In this document: in pieces, positions 36,487 to 48,136 of the stretch
Position numbering within the stretch: position 1 is the stretch's first letter
Layout: each line of letters starts with the position of its first letter
Assembly: GCA_012861695.1 (NCBI GenBank)
Contig: JAAOOA010000060.1
Span: forward strand, 15,499,972-15,563,971
DNA: 64,000 nucleotides
Direction: 5' to 3'
Source: Trematomus loennbergii
Lineage: Eukaryota; Chordata; Actinopteri; Perciformes; Nototheniidae
Program-made: the position numbers and the translations under genes
Notes under the pieces: generated by a model
Seen by the model: only the letters and a program-made list of their open reading frames with translations
What the model was told of the DNA's origin: nothing
Databases searched by the model: none

Positions 36487-37647
36487 GTGTTGTAATACTG
36501 TGTTAGGGGATACAACTCTAAAACATAAAGTGCTGCATTCAGCTGCTTCTAAGAAACGTTTGACATTTAAATATTGCAGCATTGATTGGATAAACCAGTA
36601 AAAAATATTTAAAAAATGATACAACTGAAAAACCCAGCTTAGTGTTTTTCCAATGTGGCTACCAGCACAAGCTCATAAAGTTGCTGAATCTAGCAAGAAA
36701 GTCAGCAATTCCGTCCAAGCCTCCCCTCAAAGCCAATAGCCCAAAATGATCATTATAAATGTAAAACTTGTATACTGAACACAAGCAACAAACTGTAAAA
36801 CTGTTTTCCCAGTCGTCAAGCAGCTTTTGGAAGGCTCCAGTGAGCATTTGATGAAGTTTTGACAATCTGGATCACAACAAATGTTTCTAAAACACATGCC
36901 AACCCTAGCTCAAGAGATAGTCAAAACAACCATCGCAATGAAACATGTCTGGTCCTTTTCCTTCTGGATAACATATCCAAATAACTACATATCTTTTTTA
37001 TGTACACTTTGGGAGTTGGAGTGAGTGAGTATTTTTGTAAGAACTTTTATAGAATTTATTTGGCTAAATGCGAATAATCAGTGCAGTTAATTACTAATTC
37101 ACTTTCAATAAAATCACGTCCGTACAGTTAACAATTATGTTCAATATGCCCTGTTTACCTTTGTGTTTAGGTTCTCGGCTTTTTCCGTTGTGAAACACCT
37201 GAGAATTTAAGATGACAGGGTTTGAAATTACTTCGTTTTTCCAAAGACTCTGTCATTGACTTAAAGTCATGCACAAAATTAACAAAACTATATACAGCTT
37301 TTTCTCAATTTTACAATTAGGTTCAGTTTAATACAGAAATTGGAAGGTTGAACTGAATTTGACAATGTCATTTACTTCATAAAAGGTAAAGGTACTCAAC
37401 ACTTAGCCTTGTCCCTCCCTTCTTCTTTATGCCAAATTCCCAGCATGCTTAGATAATTATTAGACTGATAATTGGAGAGACTAGCCAGGCTATTAAAGCT
37501 GCTTATACCTCCAAATAAATCTCAAGTTGTTAATCACACAGGACAGGTTAGTTCAACTCCAAACACCTTGACATTTATTATTAGTGTCAGGGAATAATTC
37601 TGTATACATGTTTGCCTTTTGCCCTCTGACGCAGATGCCCAACCATT
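36487..37647. other. intergenic sequence
   Basis: No gene, RNA or delimited repeat recognised. Confidence 0.3.
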
Positions 37648-37737
37648 ATCTCCCTTAAGGGGGCTGCCCAAGCATTTTGCTGTTGTTACCAGTTTATGAC
37701 CGGGCAATTCTTGGTCAGAGATAGTTATTGTTGTGGG
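37648..37737 (-). repeat. 90-bp dispersed repeat, inverted partner at 6501-6592
   Basis: The reverse complement matches 6501-6592 end to end with a few substitutions and small indels. No coding sense or transposon ends seen. Confidence 0.8.
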
Positions 37738-38652
37738 ACACCTGGAACACATCCTTCTCGGGGTGTAGATGACCCGAGCCATAAGCGACAACAAATGTGA
37801 TTCAGTGTCCTCAGCTGTTTAGTCTATTGAAGTATGTTGATTATTACACTCTGAACTAGTTAAAACCTGGAACTACAGGAGGGTTCTTCAGATTTGATTG
37901 TGGCATCTCAACCGTGTGGTCAAACCGTGGCCCGTGACATGTCTTGTGAATTCTCCGGCCGAAGCTCCAAATAAACCGTCAGTGTTTGCCATCAAAGCTC
38001 CAGCTCTCCACATGTCTCTCTGTCCTGACTCCAATTGCTTCAGAAGTTTCCCTACAATTAGCATATCAGTCACACATGCCTGAAGTAATAACAGTGGGAA
38101 AAATTTCTAATGGTAAAAGCAATTACTGTAAGAAGACAAAGCGTAGTGATTCAGACACTCAGGAAGTATTCAAAATAGATTACAAGATTGAAGAAATAAT
38201 ATCTCCTAAAAGGATGGCTATTGCTGTAACTATTTTTAAAGTGTCTTTTTGTATGACAGCGACATAGGCAAACTGTATGTTTCACTTGGCTCAGTATCCT
38301 GTTCTCATGTTGGGATCAGTTTAATCACTTCACCTTGAGTACAAGCCACATGTTGCCTTCTATTACATCATATATCAAGTCCCCAATTAAGTATTCGTAA
38401 TTAGATATATTTGATAGTGATAAGTGTTAATGTCTCCATGCAAATGAAAAGCAGTGAAAAGGCCTGTGAAGTGTCGTGACAACTTAAAATCAGCTGCTGT
38501 CTAGAGTAAATTATGAGTTAGGCAAATATGCAAAGAAACACAATATCGATATAAAGTATTTTGAGATCTTTGTTTTAATGCTTGCAAGCATGACACCTCC
38601 ACCAAAGAGAGCGTCCTGTTCTGTGTGTTACAGCCACTCTTATAGGGAAACC
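37738..38652. other. intergenic sequence
   Basis: No gene, RNA or delimited repeat recognised. Confidence 0.3.
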
Positions 38653-38940
38653 ATCCATCCATCCATCTTCTCCCGCTTATCCGTAGTTGGGTCGCGGAGG
38701 TAGCAGTTCCAGCAGAGAGCCCCAAACTTTCCTTTCCCTGGCCACATCAACCAGCTCTGACTGGGGGATCCCAAGGCGCTCCCAGGCCAGCGAAGAGATA
38801 TAATCCCTCCACCTGGTCCTAGGTCTACCCCTTGGTCTCTTCCCAGCTAGACGTGTCTGGAACACCTCCCTAGGGAGGCGCCCAGGTGGCATCCTTACTA
38901 GGTGCCCGAATCACCTCAACTGGCTCCTTTCGACGTGAAG
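38653..38940 (-). mobile_element. RTE-like LINE 3' fragment with GGAT tail
   Basis: On the minus strand the frame 38892-38677 encodes GRPRTRWRDYISSLAWERLG and LLELLPPRPNYG, the C-terminus of a widespread fish LINE. It ends in a short (GGAT)n tail, read as CCATCCATCCATC at 38654-38666. It is 5' truncated near 38940. The clade is remembered as RTE/Expander-like and is not certain. Confidence 0.65.
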
Positions 38941-39054
38941 GGAAACATCCAAGATAATTCACATGACAACACAACAACATGTTGCCCAGGTGATCACCCT
39001 ATGGCAGTAGGCAAAACTCAAGACCTACAAAGAACAATGGGATATACAGATAAC
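38901..39054. repeat. left copy of a 154-bp direct duplication flanking a LINE
   Basis: Matches 39811-39964 at a constant 910-bp offset with four substitutions and no indels. The first 40 bp belong to the RTE-like fragment. Homology ends exactly where the LINE begins (39055). Confidence 0.92.
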
Positions 39055-39528
39055 GCCCCCATCGCCATCAATGGGACTACGGTGGAGAGAGTCAGCAGCT
39101 TCAGGTTCCTTGGGGTCCACATCACTGAGGAATGGACTCTTCACACCACCACCATCACCAAATGGCTGAGGAGGTTCAACATGGACTCCAGGATACTCTG
39201 CAACTTATACAGGTGCACCATAAAGAGTATCCTGACTGGCTGCATCACGGCCTGGTACGGCAGCTGCACCGCCCTCAATCGTAAGGCTTTACAGAGGGTG
39301 GTGAAAACTGCACAGAACATCACCAGGATGGAGCTGCCATCCATGGAGGACCTTTACTCCCAGCGCCTCAGGAATAAATCCCTCCGGATTATCAAAGACC
39401 CCCATCACCCCAGCCACAAACTGTTCTGTCTGCTGCCGTCTGGCAGGCGTTACCGCAGCATCCGGACTAAAACCAACAGATTCAGAGACAGTTTCATCCC
39501 ACAGGCGATAAGACTGTTAAACACCTGA
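39055..39528 (+). pseudogene. LINE ORF2 C-terminal fragment
   Basis: The frame is open from 38902, but only residues after about 52 belong to the LINE; the first part reads through the duplicated target. LINE blocks include VERVSSFRFLGVHITEEWTL, LYRCTIKSILTGCITAWYGS, and the terminal LLPSGRRYRSIRTKTNRF with PQAIRLLNT before the TGA at 39526. The catalytic RT domain is not included. Confidence 0.8.
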
Positions 39529-39810
39529 ACTGCTAAAACAACATCCATAACATTCTGCTACTTAGGAATCATTTATCTATTTACCTAATATATTATTCAA
39601 ATAGCTTGCATATAGACTCTTATTTCACTATTTAACTTTTTTTTTTAACTATTCCTTTCTTTTTGCAGTTACTTTTAATATTTACTTGCACTATATTTTT
39701 CTGTTTTTCTGTAATATTGTGTTGCACTGTTGGAGAAGCCTGTGACTTAAGAATTTCATCGACATAGTATACTCTGTAGCTATGGTTGTATGACTAATAA
39801 AGAACCTTGA
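39055..39810 (+). mobile_element. 5'-truncated LINE (Rex1/L2-like) inserted between 154-bp repeats
   Basis: Carries the C-terminal part of ORF2 and a 3' UTR ending CTAATAAAGAACCTTGA. A related reverse-strand fragment is at 7455-7810. It lies exactly between the two 154-bp copies, so the duplication behaves like an unusually long TSD. Clade assignment is from remembered sequence character. Confidence 0.8.
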
Positions 39811-39964
39811 GGTGCCCGAACCACCTCAACTGGCTCCTTTCGACGCGAAGGGAAACATCAAAGATAATTCACATGACAACACAACAACATGTTGCCCAGG
39901 TGATCACCCTATGGCAGTAGGCAAAACTCAAGACCAACAAAGAACAATGGGATATACAGATAAC
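39811..39964. repeat. right copy of the 154-bp direct duplication
   Basis: Begins GGTGCCCGAACCACC directly after the LINE 3' end. After 39964 the sequence diverges completely from that following the left copy. Confidence 0.92.
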
Positions 39965-41582
39965 CCCTCTCGTAAATTCCTTCCACTCATCCTCTCTTCC
40001 TGTAGTGTCATAAAAACCCCTTTCAAAGACATCTGTATCACACATCCATTTACATGCCATTCTCAGAATACAACAGGATTACACTATATTAAGCTTTAAT
40101 ACCATAATTGCCATAACAGAAGCATCCTGCCTGACTGTTTGACTATTTAGTGTTTAAACTTGTTTAGGAATGCTTAAAATTAGGGTTAAAAAAAGAAGAA
40201 GTGTATTTTATTACCTGATTGATATCTATTCAGTTAATTATTTTCAGATACATTTCTCAAATAAACTCAGCATTTGGCAAATTCATAAATAAAAGCAGGA
40301 AATTCTGAGATAAGAGCAATGCTGCCTCCATCTGCCGTAGGACAGGAAGTACAGCAGTTTTCTAAAAAGGGATTCAAAATGAAAGAAAGAGGACCATCTA
40401 AACTTAACTGGAGGAACTCTGATGAACATGTCAAATAAAATGTCCAGAGATGGAATACAAATCAGGGATCCAGCTATATTAATTTGTTGTTCCCACTGCG
40501 TACCTCGATCCATTATAATCTGATTTTGTTTTATTAACCTGCTTGAGTGGGTTTCTTCATTAGGTCATAGCACATGGGGTTTAAATCATATGAAATACAA
40601 TCCTTTGAATAATTGTAATGCCTGAAGCTTTTATTACAGGTTAAAACAACCTTGGAAATTATTTTTGTATTAAAAAGGCACAAAAATCCATGAGTGGTTT
40701 GGTCAAAATAAAGATCTTCTGCCCTAAAGAGATTAGAATATGTGACTGTTCTGTAAAATTAGCCATATGTTCTTCTTTGTCAGAAACCCCACACAGTTGA
40801 GCTATTGTGCAGATGGGAGTAGAAATAAAGTCTGTGACCAATTTCCAGATAAAAGTTGTGAAGATTAAGCAAATATAAACTTTTTGAAAATCACTGCTGA
40901 CTTCTTTGGGCAGTCTGTATTTGATTCAACAAACCCACTCCTCTGGCAACAGCAATATGTAGGAATGCTGAAATAAATATTTTATGAAAACAAATCTGAC
41001 CTAGGTTTTTTAAAGTTTAAAATAGATAATTTGCTCTACAACAAAGGTCTTACTGTCGATCTTTCTAAGAGTGCATCCTCTGAGAAAGAGCATCACATTT
41101 AAATGTTTACTTGGACATTCAGCCCCCTAAAAGAGACAAGCAAGTTAGATTAGACTAAAACTGGAAACAGGGTAAAACAACCTAGAACTGTCCAACGGTT
41201 ACTGCATCTGCATATAACAATCATCAGTCTGTTGTATTTTTGTATTTAATCTTTACAAATGGCAAATCACTGTTTTAAGAGGGGTTACGAGATGGACTAT
41301 TTCTTGGCCCTGAGCCGTTCCCAGGCAACCAGCGGAGACTCCAGGGAGTAACTGGTCTGAGCCAAAAGAAAGTTCAGCACATAACCGCTCTGTAAAATGG
41401 GGTATTGTTTTACAAGTCCGTTTTAGAAGTGCCAGCAGGATAGCCGGTTCTCGATTCTATTCTTGTAATTAACTAAACTTACCAAATGAAACACTCAGAT
41501 ATTGAGACTAGTATTCCTTTTATCACCTAACACTCAGCCAGAGAGAGAACACAAACATATTTCTCATAATGTCAAAACTCAT
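39965..41582. other. intergenic sequence
   Basis: No gene, RNA or delimited repeat recognised. The minus frame 40283-40513 shows no domain. Confidence 0.3.
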
Positions 41583-41658
41583 CGCAGGGTTTTGGATCCT
41601 AGCCATTAGCAGCAGTCAGCATCAGGCTCAAGCAGAACAGCAGAGCAAGAAAGTTCAT
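41583..41658 (-). pseudogene. ependymin-like signal-peptide exon, disabled
   Basis: On the minus strand an ATG at 41658 opens a 19-residue hydrophobic leader (MNFLALLFCLSLMLTAANG). A TAG stop follows at 41601-41599, exactly where a related exon would have Gln, and then DPKPC. A leader followed by Q-x-PKPC is how teleost ependymin-like secreted glycoproteins begin. The expected splice donor (GTGAGT in the partner exon at 47259) reads ATGAGT here. A TATA box lies about 100 bp upstream. Stop and lost donor both argue for a pseudogene. No later ependymin exons were recognised. The family call rests on a short motif. Confidence 0.45.
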
Positions 41659-41753
41659 GTGGAGAAGCTTTAGGAGCCAGATGAGAAGTGCACACCTCCT
41701 AACAACTTGAGGTTTGACCATAAACAAAATATTCCTTAAGGCACCAAAGAGGG

Positions 41754-41762
41754 CATATATAA
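41754..41762 (-). promoter_or_regulatory. TATA box of the 41.6 kb exon
   Basis: GTTATATATG on the minus strand, about 100 bp upstream of the ATG at 41658 and corresponding in position to the TATA box of the 47.3 kb copy. Confidence 0.45.
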
Positions 41763-42270
41763 CTGCATTCCTAGCATTCCTCCTGTGTGTCAGTGTCAGA
41801 GAAGTTATGACAGGTCTTTACTTTATGTGACATTAATTACTAGTTTCAGTCAAACGCGTTAGTCAGGCTGGGAAATATTACCAAAAATATGTTGGCATTA
41901 CTAACTCTTTTTTTTATAAAATAAAGACAATAAATTCTAACGATGTGGACTCCAAAAAACTGTAGTTTTCTTTTGAGCCAAAGGGATGCTTCATGTCTCC
42001 TTATGAAACACATGTTGCTGTGGATTAAACACATTTACATTTCTCTGTTAACTTTTATTAGTATTGTTCTAAACGTCTTCCCGTTATTTTTACTGTTTCA
42101 TTCACACATTCATTCAAGGACCAAACTCCAATAAGTACTGCATTGTTGGATGCATCAAAAATATTTTATTGAAGATGATGACAGCTATAGAAAACATGGC
42201 AGGAATGCAGCTCAAGTGACTTAACATCCTTGATTTATCGCGTATAGCTTACGCTTTCCATCTGACTTCA

Positions 42271-42526
42271 ATGCCAAGTAATCCGGTGGGTTTCACCTCA
42301 ATACTACTATTACTCCTGTTGTCTGGTGGCTTAGCAGGGTAAGTAACCATTGAAAATCATTGTAAAGCATGATGATTATTGAATAATAATACAAATAATA
42401 ATCATTCTAATTAACTCTGCTGCCCTGACAGGAGCAGTTTTGATTATCTTGCTGAGATGCCTTGGATCTTTACTCCACACTCTAAAAACAAATGCTTTGG
42501 CTCAACAAAGAAAATCAACGATGTAG
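42271..42526 (+). CDS. possible two-exon small secreted peptide, unrecognised
   Basis: Exon 1 (42271-42338) encodes MPSNPVGFTS followed by a poly-Leu core and SGGLAG, a good signal peptide, and ends at donor GTAAGT. A 93-bp intron ends at acceptor CCCTGACAG. Exon 2 (42432-42526) continues in phase as SSFDYLAEMPWIFTPHSKNK, then CFGSTKKINDV. Exon 2 has a possible donor GTAAAT at 42527, or the frame can read on to a TGA near 42540, giving about 57 residues. The frames are too short for ordinary ORF scans; the coincidence of signal peptide, strong splice sites, short teleost-sized intron and preserved phase is the evidence. It may be the start of a longer gene whose other exons were not found. 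No family recognised. Confidence 0.4.
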
Positions 42527-42779
42527 GTAAATTATGCTTGTGAGTGTTGGCAGCTCATCCCTTAAAACAGAAGCCTCAGATTTATTATAATAATGAGAAA
42601 TAGGAAGGGTATATTTCAAGCTTGTTATGAAAATAAGTTATTGAGCTTTTTTCTTATCAACTTAGATTTGTTAGAAAATTCAGCTTTAATTGACAGAATT
42701 TATTTGAAAAGTGGGCTTATTAACACATTAATACTACTGTATAATATCTGTTTACATCTATATTTAAGAAGTAAAAGAC

Positions 42780-42896
42780 AAGCACAAGTTTCATTTGAGG
42801 GCCATACTGCATTATGTTTTTTGAATTTGCTGAGGGCCAATTGAAAGTGGTCCGCGGGCCGCATTTGACCCCCGGGCCGTAGTTTGGACACCCCTG
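42780..42896. mobile_element. hAT-type right-end fragment
   Basis: GTGGTCCGCGGGCCGCATTT followed by the terminal AGTTTGGACACCCCTG is a familiar hAT end (reverse complement begins CAGGGGTGTCCAAACT). No left end or TSD found, so it is a remnant. Confidence 0.55.
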
Positions 42897-43846
42897 ACTT
42901 AGAGGGTTAGGGTAAGAGAGATATGTAGTGCAAATACTCAATGTAAAATACTAAATTCTTACACAACACTTAAAACTTAAAATAGAAAAATAAAGGGGAA
43001 ACATTTAGTTTGATATCTGAATTACAGTGCGGTCATCCTGCCAGACATTTCTGTGGATGGATTCAATTGTGTAGTTATCATAGCAGCAGTATACGGCTAA
43101 TCAGTGGCAGGTTACACTGTATAAAGAGCCATCATCTCTTCAGGTCTTGCCAAAATAAAACCAGATTATTTAGTTTGTATATTGTTATGTTTCCTCTTAC
43201 CATTGTTTGGCAGTTCTCCATACCAGGGCCCGTTCTCATTTCATCAAATCCCCCTCCTCGACTCCTCGGTCCTCCGGTAGTGACCCGGAAATGAATTTCA
43301 GCGCGCCATGTTGAAGGACATCTCATTTCTCTAAATGCACTTCGAGGACCGAGGATCGAGCATCGAGGAGGCTCTCTGGAGGAGCTATAACCGAGGATAC
43401 ACTGATGGGTCCTCCACGGTCTCCTCCACGGCTCCTTCGTGGATGCATTTCCGGCAACAGTGATGTTTCAAAGAGTCGAGACGCACGGCCGGACTTATCT
43501 CAGCCAATGACAGCTCTGCATGCATCCCCTGGATATTATTTTATTAACTGCTTTCATCGCGACGCGATGTTTACAGTGAGAACAGCTGTGAGGTCCGTGC
43601 AGAAAGCAGAGCAGTGTGTATAATATATATCACTCAGTATTACAGGCCTACTCTCTTTATTTGCTTTAGTTTAGTAGATATCTACAAACAAAGTCGATAT
43701 TTTTTAAAAACCATTTAGTGCTTCACATAATAAAATACACAACGGCTGTAGCCTGATGATATGCTTTAGGAGCTGTAGGTGCGTGTGTGTGTGTGGTGTA
43801 GGTGTGTGTGGTACAGTGTGTGCGTAGATGCAGCGGACAGACAGAG

Positions 43847-44913
43847 GCCTGTACTACGAAGCCGGATTTTCCTAACCTGGATATGTTTGAGTTAGCCGGT
43901 TGGCCCAATCCAAAACATACGCGCTCTGGCTAAACTGTACTACGACGCTGGTTATCAAGTGGATCGCTCAAGCCAGCTGTGTCCTATCTAGTTAGGTGCG
44001 CGTTCACATGAAAGGGGTGGTATTTGGAGCATTCGACCAATCTCAAACATGGACAAGTGTACTGACAGCGCAGCGTCATACTTTCTGAATGAAAAGTTAA
44101 CTTTAATATTAGTCAAATATGAAGAAGTTAAACTTTAAACATCCATGACTTAAACACTTTATCCAGGATAAAAGCCACATAGCTGCACCTGCAAGGTGAA
44201 TATACAGCTGGTAAAAGAAAAAGTGTTTGAATGCGTACATTAACAGGTTTATGATATCACTGCCCCGTCTAAGACACGATCTGACTTTAATTACATTTGA
44301 CTCAAGTGTTTCGTCAACTTAATGTGTTGCTTAAAATAATACTTCTGCATACAGTATGTGACACTGTGAGTGTTGCACGGCCAGATACGGCTCAAGAAGC
44401 TGACTCAAATAAGGAAATATATGATACATTATGATGTGATATGATATGAATGATAATGGGACACATCGACGTCTGCACTCACAGTGCCGCGGACTGTACT
44501 TAATGTTACTCTGATCCGGTTACTTATGTTGTGGCAGATATTTAAGTAAGCTTTCTTAACGCTAATGTTATAATAGTCAGATTGGAGGGGATATTCTATT
44601 AATTTTCACGTTCACACAGTCAATTGATTTTTGCCGGCCGTCTTTCCTGCAACGGCAGTTTTTCTGTATCCTCTATCCTGTAATATGACTTATAGCTTTA
44701 AACTCCGCACACGGAGCTCTGATTGGTCAGCAGGCGGTGCTTTCACTGAGTTGATCTCTTAGCCTGCAACCTAACCTCCTCCCGAGGAGGTTAGCCGCTC
44801 AGCATAAGTTACCATGGCCCGCTAAAAAGAGAACCAGCGTCATAGGACCGGAAAGCCCGAGTTTTCCCTGAAGTCAGCCGGCTAAGCGAAAATCCGGCTT
44901 CGTAGTACAGGCC
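43847..44913. mobile_element. nested TIR element with GGCCTGTACTACGAAGCC ends
   Basis: Left end GGCCTGTACTACGAAGCCGG and right end CCGGCTTCGTAGTACAGGCC are perfect inverted repeats, continued as GAAAATCCGG on the right. The adjoining bases AGA and TCT extend the palindrome, so no TSD can be assigned with confidence. No coding frame. Confidence 0.85.
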
Positions 44914-45104
44914 TCTGGTCTCAGTTGGTTTGGTGTCCTCTGCTTACTTTTAATACTTGTAAATAAAACTTTTGGCCCGTAATTTATTTCCCTCATTGTA
45001 GCGACCAGAGAGGGGGGGGGGGATATATCCAGTCTCTGATAGTGTTAGGTTATTATGAGAGTGCTCTGTTTGATTCTGAAATTGTATATATTTATATAAA
45101 TATA

Positions 45105-45108
<4 letters not shown>

Positions 45109-45179
<71 letters not shown>

Positions 45180-45229
45180 TGTGTGTGTGTGTGTGTTGTG
45201 TGTGTGTGTGTGTGTGTGGTGTGTGTATG
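45109..45229 (+). repeat. (GT)n microsatellite within the 43227-45548 element
   Basis: About 120 bp of GT dinucleotides with a few interruptions, preceded by a short TATA-rich run. A G-run is at 45014-45022. Confidence 0.97.
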
Positions 45230-45551
45230 TCCGCATCTGTAGCCTGTTAGTCTCATTATACCGCACTGTCAATGAATCAAAGTAAATCTATAAGTCATCA
45301 TTAACACATCTGTCCATCAGACAGAGGGCTGCTGTGCCTCCTGTCATCATTAATGGACGTCTCTTTAAAATGACCGCTCAGAGGAGAGGCGTTCTCATTT
45401 CTCTAACCGCCTGCTGCTTCCCCTCCTCTCTCCTCGGCTCCCCTCCTCGGCTCCTCCGCTCGCATCTCCTGTGGGCGGGACTAAGTCTCGAGGATAGGAG
45501 TCGAGGAGGGGAGTCGAGGAGGGGAATTTGATGAAATGAGAACGGGCCCAG

Positions 45552-47258
45552 GTGTTGATAAGAACACCCATTCCCCAGGAGGAAGAGGAGCCCATGAAAA
45601 CCTGACCCATCAGTTTAGCATCAAAGGGAACATGCATGGGAATTTAGCTGGTATCCAGTGCTTTCTTCTTGCAAGATAATTTGCTCCAGTCAATCTCATA
45701 GTAGACTTTGTGAAAGGAAAAATAATGACAATAAATGGCTTCCTTTCCTGAGTCAACTCTAAAATCCTTGATTTAGTACTATTGTGTACGAGTGACTTTT
45801 TTAGGCGTTGTTGTCCTCACAATTGGTAGTAACAGTAAAATCCCAACTTGCAGTATAACTGCATGCACATACAGTATGAAGGTAAACATGTCACAATGCA
45901 GAAGCAAATAACTAGCCATTTTAAGATGTAGGTATAAGTTCAATACTTTGCTGGCAAGACCAAGAAATATAGAACATATATTAGACAACATTTTGTAAGT
46001 AAGTTACATTTTGTTATAAACGTTTTGCCTTTATTAGTGAATACTTTGAACATGTAATGTTAACATGTTAGTAAGCTAGCTCAAGGCTCACTTTTGAGTG
46101 AGGTTGCAGTATGAGTGTAAGCCATGGTTAAAGTGAGCGAGTCACTGAGACTATTACATAACAGTGCAAGCAAAGTATGGTGATAAATTCAACAAAGCAT
46201 ATATGTATTGAGGAATAGAAAATTAATTAGAGGATTTTACCCTTATCTGAATATGGAAGAAGTTGTGGGAAGTCTGTATGTGATATTATGTTGTTTATAA
46301 TCGTCTGGGAAAATTAATCAAGTCAATGGTTTTTAAAAAGCCAACATTTTTTTTTTAGGCTAATAATTGCTGTTTTATTTGGAGAAGTTACAGCAAATAC
46401 ATAAAAAATAAAAAAAATATTGCGGCACCATCTTGGCGTTTTCTTTTATTTACCCAGAAAACAACAATGGTACTATAAACCTCAAATCACCATTTAATCT
46501 GCTAAAGTACGGTAACATGGTAACATACACTGACATTTGCATGACAGTCTCACAGCAAAGGTGAAAAACCCACTCTGTAAGTGGATTTAGATTAAAACTA
46601 ATCTTGAGAAGTATTTGCAGGAACACTTGACCCAGGGTTACACACAGCATATCTATAACATATCTAATTGATCAAATTGACAAACCATTATTAATAAGCT
46701 TAATAATAAATCATCTAAAAAATATAACTTTAGCTACCTAATTGATGTTTTGGTAATTAATACAAAGACAAAAATATGTGATACATTTTTAAATAGGTCA
46801 CCGCAAGTTTGACTTTCAGACACAAACAAGGTCATTCTAGAAACAGTTACAGGCAGCAGTATTGACTGAAATGACTGACTGGAGTGATGCCTAAATACAT
46901 AAGGAACTCAACTGAAGTGCAAAAAATATGAAATACATTTATCCAAAACATAACGTTACAGTAAAAAAAATTAAGAGTTCATGTCCAGCTTATATATTTC
47001 AGTATTCTAACAAATCCGAACACTATGTAATTCAGGGTTTTTTCTAGAAAATTATAGTATGAGGGCAATACTGTGGCGGTGGCGCTGATCTTGAATATAA
47101 GATATATCTATTCTCACGAGAACAAAACCGGGTAACTGACACTACCCATGTAATATTATTGTTTTCCTTTAACAGTTTCCACACAATACACTGACATGAA
47201 ACAAAAAGAAAATGAATAATGGTTTTCTGTGGTCACCGACAGGGGTGACTATACTCAC
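45552..47258. other. intergenic sequence
   Basis: If the ependymin-like gene at 47.3 kb had more exons they should lie here on the minus strand, but none was recognised. No repeat could be delimited. Confidence 0.3.
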
Positions 47259-47341
47259 TGCATGGTTTTGGAGCCTGGGCGGCAGCGGCAGCCAGCAGCC
47301 AGCAGCAGGCCGAAGCACAAAAGGGCGCTGATAAAGTTCAT
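47259..47341 (-). pseudogene. ependymin-like first exon, probable frameshift
   Basis: On the minus strand ATG at 47341 opens MNFISALLCFGLLLAAG and the exon ends at donor GTGAGT (47258-47253). Read straight through it gives CRCRPGSKTMQ after the leader. With one base removed in the GCTG-rich stretch it gives QAPKPC, matching the 41.6 kb copy and the ependymin start. The 83-bp length is 7 bp more than the related exon, consistent with two codons plus one extra base. A TATA box lies about 75 bp upstream. Either a frameshifted pseudogene or an allele with a reading error; downstream exons not found. Confidence 0.45.
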
Positions 47342-47410
47342 GTTGCGAAGCTTTAGGAGTCAAACGTGGTTAACCGTTAGCGCTCTGATCTCTGGAGACA
47401 ACACACGCCT

Positions 47411-47420
47411 CCATATATAC
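47411..47420 (-). promoter_or_regulatory. TATA box of the 47.3 kb exon
   Basis: GTATATATGG on the minus strand, about 75 bp upstream of the ATG, with CTCCTAAAGCTTCGCAAC immediately before the start codon. That leader is shared with the 41.6 kb copy (CTCCTAAAGCTTCTCCAC). Confidence 0.5.
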
Positions 47421-48136
47421 CTGCTCACAGCTGGCCTCTCCCACATTCTGACGTTCAATCCCCACTTTTTCCGTTTGGACCCATCAGGGAAAATATAGTT
47501 GGTGTGACATATGACCATTGATAAGATAAGGCTATGACCAAACACCAGCTGATCAGATAATATTTTAGCCCTTTAGTCTGAGTTTTTAGATGTTAGACCT
47601 TTTCATTATTTCTTCCACATTTAAAAAAAAGAAAGAAACAAAATTAACATTAGGCGCTTTCACACCGGAGTAATTTTCTCAGGAATAGTTCCGATAGTTC
47701 CTGGGATTTTGCGTTCACACCAAAAAGATCTGGAACTAGAACTTTTTTCGGGAACCTTTTCACCCCTTTTTTAGTCCCTGCTAGAGAGGTGGTACTTTCC
47801 TGGGGAGGAAAAGGTTCCAATTTCTGATTGGCTGGGCGAATTGCAAACCACGCCCCGTAAAACCAAGCCCCCAGGAAGTGCGCCGGACTCTGAGGAAAAT
47901 ATTCGTTGTGGCCAAACGGCGGTACTACACTTCCGTTAGGTTGCTGGGCCCGGAAACACTTTTTCCCATTCACTTACATTGGGAAAGAGTGGTCTGTAAA
48001 TCATTGGATACTTTTTTGAAACTAAATAAACTACCCAGTATGAACGTTTGTATAGCCCTTATTAAAAACATTTGGTCCTCAAGTTGTAAAATGTGCTAAT
48101 AACATTATTCTGAGAGTTATATATATATATATATAT

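Larger units (their letters stand above)
43227..45548. mobile_element. TIR element with 3-bp TSD, host of a second element
   Basis: Left end GGCCCGTTCTCATTTCATCA and right end TGATGAAATGAGAACGGGCC are perfect inverted repeats, with CAG on both sides (43224-43226, 45549-45551). Subterminal regions are rich in CCTCCTCGACTCCTC and its complement. The body holds another TIR element and a (GT)n array. No transposase. A PIF/Harbinger origin is suggested by the 3-bp TSD. Confidence 0.85.

Noticed and set aside
42593..42844. 83-codon frame downstream of the secreted-peptide candidate
   Set aside because: Its 3' half runs into a hAT end fragment and it has no sensible acceptor in phase with exon 2.
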